NCBI GenBank assembly: GCA_964652155.1 | Contig: CAZZBK010000051.1 | Span: 1-35,373, forward strand | DNA length: 35,373 nt | Direction of reading: 5' to 3' | Source: CAZZBK01 sp964652155 | GTDB taxonomy: Bacteria > Planctomycetota > Planctomycetia > Pirellulales > PNKZ01 | Shown here: in pieces, positions 32,723 to 35,373 of the stretch | Layout: each line of letters begins with the position of its first letter | Position numbering within the stretch: the stretch's first letter is position 1 | Notes under the pieces: model-generated | Told to the model about the DNA's origin: nothing | Seen by the model: the letters and a program-made list of their open reading frames with translations, nothing else | Databases searched by the model: none | Made by a program: the position numbers and the translations under genes

Positions 32723-35373
32723 TCACTTCGTGCCAGAAGCCGTTGGAGCCGACACCGTGGGCTTGGCCGGGTCGTCCCACTCGATCTTGCAGTTGGGCAA
32801 GGCCTTTTGCAAGGCGGCAACGGAGGCGGGGGTGACTTTGGTGCGGCCTACACGAAGAGTTTGCAGCCTCTTGCAACTCTGTAGTGGAGACAAATCGGAA
32901 ACCTGTGTACTGAAGCAGTGTAGATCTAACAGCGACATCTCTTTCAATGGCGAAAGATCGAACAACTGGTAGTTGTGCGTACAGTCGAGAAACGTCAAAT
33001 GCATTCCGGATAAAGGCGACAGATTCGTCAGCTTGCGGTCGCCTGCTCCACCCTGGCTGAGACCCGTACATCGCAGAGACTTCAATCCCGACAAGGCTCG
33101 TACCGGAGAAATATCAGTTACTTTCGCTGTATAAAAGCCGTACTGCGTCACCACGCCGGCCTCGATCTTGGGCGTGCCTCTTCCAGCTGAATCCGTCACC
33201 TTCCCATCGAACCCGGGATTCAATTCCATCAGCTTCTTGCTAACCGCTTCGATTTGCTTCTCGGCGGTCATCGCCTGCACGTCCTTCATCCATTGCTCAA
33301 AGGCGGGGTCGTGCATGAACAGTTTGCCGGATGCCGCGGCGGCAGGTGCAGCGGGCTGCGGCGTGACGCTCGCCGGCGTCGATGGGGCGCCGAGTTCTCG
33401 GACGACGCGAAAACCGTGCTTATTATGACGGTTCGACGGTATGTTGCTGTGGCGATACGCACTGCGACAGGTGGAAGCGAGGTAGTTCCAATGGCCTCCA
33501 CGGATCACACGATTGGAGCCGGTGACTGGGCCGCTGGGGTCGTTGAGCGGGGATGCTGAATACCATTTTTCATCAAAGTAATCGCCGCACCACTCGTGCA
33601 AATTGCCATGCATGTCGAATAGGCCGAATCCGTTCCATAGCTTCCTGCCCACCGGATGCGAATGATCAGCGGCGTTCTGCTTGTACCAGCCGTATTGATA
33701 CAACAAGGCCACGTCGTCGCCAAACGAATACTGTGTCGTGGTTCCGGCCCGGCAGGCATATTCCCACTCGGCTTCGGTCGGCAGGCGATACGTTGCTTTC
33801 TCTTGGGTTGAAAGCCACTGACAGTAAGCCGTGGCGTCGTTCCAGGTAATCTCGGTTGTCGGCGAATCGTCCGTCACGGCGTAGCCGGGATTCACATAGG
33901 TTTGCACTTTTGCGTCCTTAGCAAAAGCCTTCTCCGCTTCGGTCTGATAGCCCGTGGCACTGAACTTCTTGAACTGGCCAACCGTGACTTCGGTGGCTCC
34001 CATGAGGAATGGTTTGCTGATGACGACCTTGTGTTGGGGCCGCTCGTTTTTCTGAATGCGGTCTTTGGTCGGTTGATCCACACCCATTTCCTCCGCCACC
34101 TTCAACGCCGCCTCGACCTGTTCATCGGTGCTGCCCATCAGGAACTCGCCGGGCGGAATCAGCACCATCTTCGCCCCAACGCTGTTGGTCGTTTCGACCT
34201 CGGTACCCAGATGCTTGGCCCAGGCTTGTTGATGGGCCTTGGCCCCGGCGGCGTCGAACGGGGCTTTGGCTGGCGTCGGGGCGGGGCCGACTGGTTTCGC
34301 AACGGGCGGCGGGGTTACGACGGGTGGAGTGGAAGTAGTGATGCTCGCCGTGCTGGGCTGGGCTCCTACCGAACTCAGGGCCACGCGAAAGCCACCGGTG
34401 TTGTTTCGGTTCGACTGGCCGGTGTTGTACCGGTACGACGACCGTCCGTTGGCGGTCGCGAGTAACCAACAGCCGCCTCGAAGCATACGGTGTGAGGCCG
34501 TGTTAGGACCAAGAGGATCGTCGCTTGGCGATTTCTCATACCACTTACTATCGTACCCATCTTGGCACCATTCCCACACGTTACCGTGCATGTCGTACAA
34601 ACCAAACGGATTAGCCGGAAGCAGACCGACCGCGTGAGGCCTGCTATCCGCGTTTTTCGTCGTCCAACCATATTTGTCAAGTTCCTTCCAATCATCGCCA
34701 AACCAGAACTGTGTCGCGGTTCCGGCCCGACACGCATACTCCCATTCCGCTTCCGTGGGGAGCCGGTACCCGTTCGCTTTAGGCCGTAGTGCCCAACTGT
34801 CGCCATCGCGTTGGTAACACGGCTCTTGTTTTTCCTGTTCGCTGAGCCAGTTACAGAATGCCGCCGCGTCGTTCCAACTCACTTGCGTCACCGGTGAATC
34901 GTCCGTAATCGTTTGACCCGGAGTACGCCAAGTCAACTTCAGATTCTCGGGCTTCAATTCTTCGTGTTTGACCGTGTATGAATTGCCTCCAAACTCTTCG
35001 GCCTGCGTCTTGTACTTCGTTTGCGCGACAAACTTGGCGAACTGGCCGATCGTCACTTCATGGACCGCTAGGCGAAACGGCTTTGTGATCCGCACCCGGT
35101 GTTGCGGGCGTTCCTCTTGAATCCGGATTACACTGGCTGCATCAAGTTTCGTTTCTTCCGCGATCTTGAGCGCCAGTGTGATGTCCGCGTCGGAGCTGCC
35201 CATCAGGAATTCGCCCGGCGGGATCAGCGTCATCTGCATGCCGATGCTGTTCGGCTTCACGACGTCGACGCCCAAATACTTGGCCCAGGATTGTTGATGG
35301 GCCTTGGCCCCGGCGGCATCGAAAGGGGCTTTGGCTAGGGGCGGCCCTAGCGATGCCCCAATCGGGGTCAAGC
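32723..35373 (-). CDS. Double SUMF1/FGE-like protein with leucine-rich C-terminus; 5' end off window
   Basis: The frame is open to the right window edge, so the true start is outside. Two SUMF1-like domains are visible: one with LIPPGEFLMGSSDA to about LRGGCWLL, the other with LIPPGEFLMGSTDE to IRGGHWNY. Each is preceded by a KAPFDAAGAKAHQQ-type repeat. The C-terminal part has leucine-rich repeats (LTNLSPLSGMHLTFLDCTHN, DLSPLKEMSLLDLHCFS). Many such Planctomycetes proteins start with a protein kinase domain, but that part is not visible. Active formylglycine-generating enzyme needs two Cys in the GGSFLCxxSYC segment. The first domain has none there and the second keeps only the later one. It is therefore probably a binding or signalling protein. 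Confidence 0.85.
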   Translation of the reverse strand, partial: LTPIGASLGPPLAKAPFDAAGAKAHQQSWAKYLGVDVVKPNSIGMQMTLIPPGEFLMGSSDADITLALKIAEETKLDAASVIRIQEERPQHRVRITKPFRLAVHEVTIGQFAKFVAQTKYKTQAEEFGGNSYTVKHEELKPENLKLTWRTPGQTITDDSPVTQVSWNDAAAFCNWLSEQEKQEPCYQRDGDSWALRPKANGYRLPTEAEWEYACRAGTATQFWFGDDWKELDKYGWTTKNADSRPHAVGLLPANPFGLYDMHGNVWEWCQDGYDSKWYEKSPSDDPLGPNTASHRMLRGGCWLLATANGRSSYRYNTGQSNRNNTGGFRVALSSVGAQPSTASITTSTPPVVTPPPVAKPVGPAPTPAKAPFDAAGAKAHQQAWAKHLGTEVETTNSVGAKMVLIPPGEFLMGSTDEQVEAALKVAEEMGVDQPTKDRIQKNERPQHKVVISKPFLMGATEVTVGQFKKFSATGYQTEAEKAFAKDAKVQTYVNPGYAVTDDSPTTEITWNDATAYCQWLSTQEKATYRLPTEAEWEYACRAGTTTQYSFGDDVALLYQYGWYKQNAADHSHPVGRKLWNGFGLFDMHGNLHEWCGDYFDEKWYSASPLNDPSGPVTGSNRVIRGGHWNYLASTCRSAYRHSNIPSNRHNKHGFRVVRELGAPSTPASVTPQPAAPAAAASGKLFMHDPAFEQWMKDVQAMTAEKQIEAVSKKLMELNPGFDGKVTDSAGRGTPKIEAGVVTQYGFYTAKVTDISPVRALSGLKSLRCTGLSQGGAGDRKLTNLSPLSGMHLTFLDCTHNYQLFDLSPLKEMSLLDLHCFSTQVSDLSPLQSCKRLQTLRVGRTKVTPASVAALQKALPNCKIEWDDPAKPTVSAPTASGTK

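Overview
The window looks like a chromosome segment from a GC-rich member of the Planctomycetota, probably the Pirellulales. The evidence is gene content: DUF1549/DUF1553 proteins with an internal CxxCH motif, twin-arginine DUF1501 proteins, WD40 proteins, formylglycine-type sulfatases, a long LptD-like protein and a multi-domain SUMF1 protein. Placement below phylum is inference. There are no phage genes, transposases, rRNA genes or CRISPR arrays.

Left part (1-11842). A leftward pair encodes a GntR-type regulator with a LacI-like sensor domain and an exported two-part alpha/beta hydrolase whose nucleophile serine is replaced by alanine; the hydrolase runs off the left edge. Divergent from them are six rightward genes in the order DUF1549/1553 - DUF1501 - WD40, repeated twice. 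The first two gene types carry export signals, the WD40 proteins do not. A candidate operator (3433-3463) lies between the regulator and the six-gene array.

Middle part (11843-20334). Two 107-bp near-palindromic direct repeats flank a stand-alone LigD 3'-phosphoesterase-like gene and a convergent membrane-anchored hypothetical gene. After these come an HExxH metallopeptidase-like protein, an SDR oxidoreductase with a probably leaderless promoter, an LptD/OstA-like outer-membrane protein with a strong sigma70-like promoter, a tRNA-Asp(GTC) gene with its own promoter and terminator, a 51-aa membrane protein and a membrane-anchored GGDEF diguanylate cyclase.

Right-middle part (20382-24042). A HEAT-like lipoprotein gene diverges from a ferrous-iron operon: feoA, a FeoA-FeoB fusion and a small Cys-rich membrane protein. 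A promoter and a perfect 7-1-7 palindrome resembling a Fur or iron box precede it.

Right part (24338-35373). This is a polysaccharide-degradation neighbourhood. It has two adjacent sulfatases with their own promoter, a divergent secreted alpha/beta hydrolase with an intact Ser-Asp-His triad, a GH81 endo-beta-1,3-glucanase followed by a LacI regulator, and a partial protein with two SUMF1/FGE-like domains and a leucine-rich C-terminus. The SUMF1 domains lack the paired cysteines of true formylglycine-generating enzyme, so they probably do not mature the neighbouring sulfatases. Together the exported hydrolases, GH81, sulfatases and two sugar-type regulators suggest use of beta-1,3-glucan and sulfated polysaccharide; this is inference.
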